Source of the DNA: a bacterium
GTDB lineage: Bacteria; Tectomicrobia; Entotheonellia; Entotheonellales; Entotheonellaceae
Reading direction: 5' to 3'
DNA: 5,357 nt
NCBI GenBank assembly: GCA_027294925.1
Contig: JAPULM010000621.1
Location: 1-5,357, forward strand
Shown: positions 5,029 to 5,357 of the stretch, piece after piece
Layout of the letters: every line of letters starts with the position of its first letter
Numbering within the stretch: position 1 is the stretch's first letter
Program-made: the position numbers and the translations under genes
The notes under the pieces: generated by a model
What the model was told of the DNA's origin: nothing
What the model saw: only the letters and a program-made list of their open reading frames with translations
Database searches by the model: none

Positions 5029-5357
5029 TCATGCTCCCGTCTTGCGTGCGGTGACCAGCCCGCTATGCCCCGGTAGAAAAGGCTGCACGGTGATATCTGA
5101 AAAGCCAGCCGCAGTTAACAGGGTTTTGAGTTCCTGGCCGCTATATACTTGCCCATCATCTGAGACCAAGGTGAGGTGTAAGGCGAGTAGCGCCGGTATT
5201 AATGGCCCTGTACGAGAATCATCCAGGAGATAATCATGAATCAGCAGGGCACCCTGCATCGGCAGGATGGCGGCGATTTGATTGATGATTTGACGGCATC
5301 GATCGGGGCTGCTGGCATGCAGATTACCAGACCATAAAACGACGTCCGCACCGCTAG
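5029..5357 (-). CDS. SAM-dependent O-methyltransferase, acetylserotonin-OMT/COMT-like, C-terminal part only (5' end outside window)
   Basis: The frame stays open from the stop at 5031-5029 to the right edge, giving the last 108 residues of a protein whose start lies beyond 5357. It begins SGADVVLWSGNLHASSPDRC, the segment after the SAM-binding loop that in this family ends with the general-base His (here residue 13 of the fragment). Then come QGALLIHDYLLDD (34-46), a helix with PALLALHLTLVSDDGQVYSG, the helix ELKTLLTAAGFSDI (75-88), and a closing strand GHSGLVTARK (96-105). This order matches the C-terminus of small-molecule O-methyltransferases of the acetylserotonin/COMT type. The usual LHDW box reads LHASS, a variant I infer from alignment by eye. 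The family methylates hydroxyl groups on aromatic or polyketide-like compounds. The substrate here is unknown, and the N-terminal dimerisation domain cannot be checked. Confidence 0.85.
   Translation of the reverse strand, partial: SGADVVLWSGNLHASSPDRCRQIINQIAAILPMQGALLIHDYLLDDSRTGPLIPALLALHLTLVSDDGQVYSGQELKTLLTAAGFSDITVQPFLPGHSGLVTARKTGA

Overview
The window looks like chromosomal DNA of an uncultured, metabolically versatile bacterium. It carries an acyl-CoA synthetase, a BadH/FabG-type short-chain dehydrogenase, a GalT-like nucleotidyltransferase and an O-methyltransferase. Shine-Dalgarno sites are good and purine-rich (GGAGGTG, AAAGGAGA, AGGAGG), and GC content is moderate with a sharply GC-rich patch near 2.2-2.43 kb. 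A proteobacterial or Tectomicrobia/Entotheonella-like source would fit the protein types, but nothing in the sequence settles the taxonomy. No rRNA, tRNA, CRISPR array or intact transposase was found.

Layout: 1-66 and 2395-2460 are two direct copies of an ungapped repeat (58 of 66 positions identical, the last 33 perfect). They bracket a 2.3-kb block. This block holds an AMP-dependent acyl-CoA synthetase on the minus strand (134-1705), its upstream region with an inverted repeat and a weak promoter-like pair, a decayed GNAT acetyltransferase on the minus strand (1844-2167), and a GC-rich segment with no recognisable gene (2168-2394). The second repeat copy ends 34 bases before an SDR oxidoreductase (2495-3247, plus) and contains a promoter-like -35/-10 pair at 17-base spacing. 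The SDR converges, with 22 bases between stop codons, on a GalT-like HIT-superfamily gene (3270-4355, minus). An AT-rich region with candidate divergent promoters separates that gene from a small unrecognised gene (4624-4965, plus). This in turn converges on the C-terminal part of an acetylserotonin-O-methyltransferase-like gene that runs off the right edge (5029-5357, minus).

The genes do not form one operon; strands alternate and most are single transcription units. The ligase and SDR could act in the same acyl-CoA degradation route, by family role only. The most informative observations are the repeat pair around the ligase block and the GNAT pseudogene. One of the pseudogene's two frameshifts is explained exactly by a 7-bp tandem duplication, and its reading breaks off just where the acetyl-CoA-binding loop should begin. 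No convincing new multi-gene system is visible.
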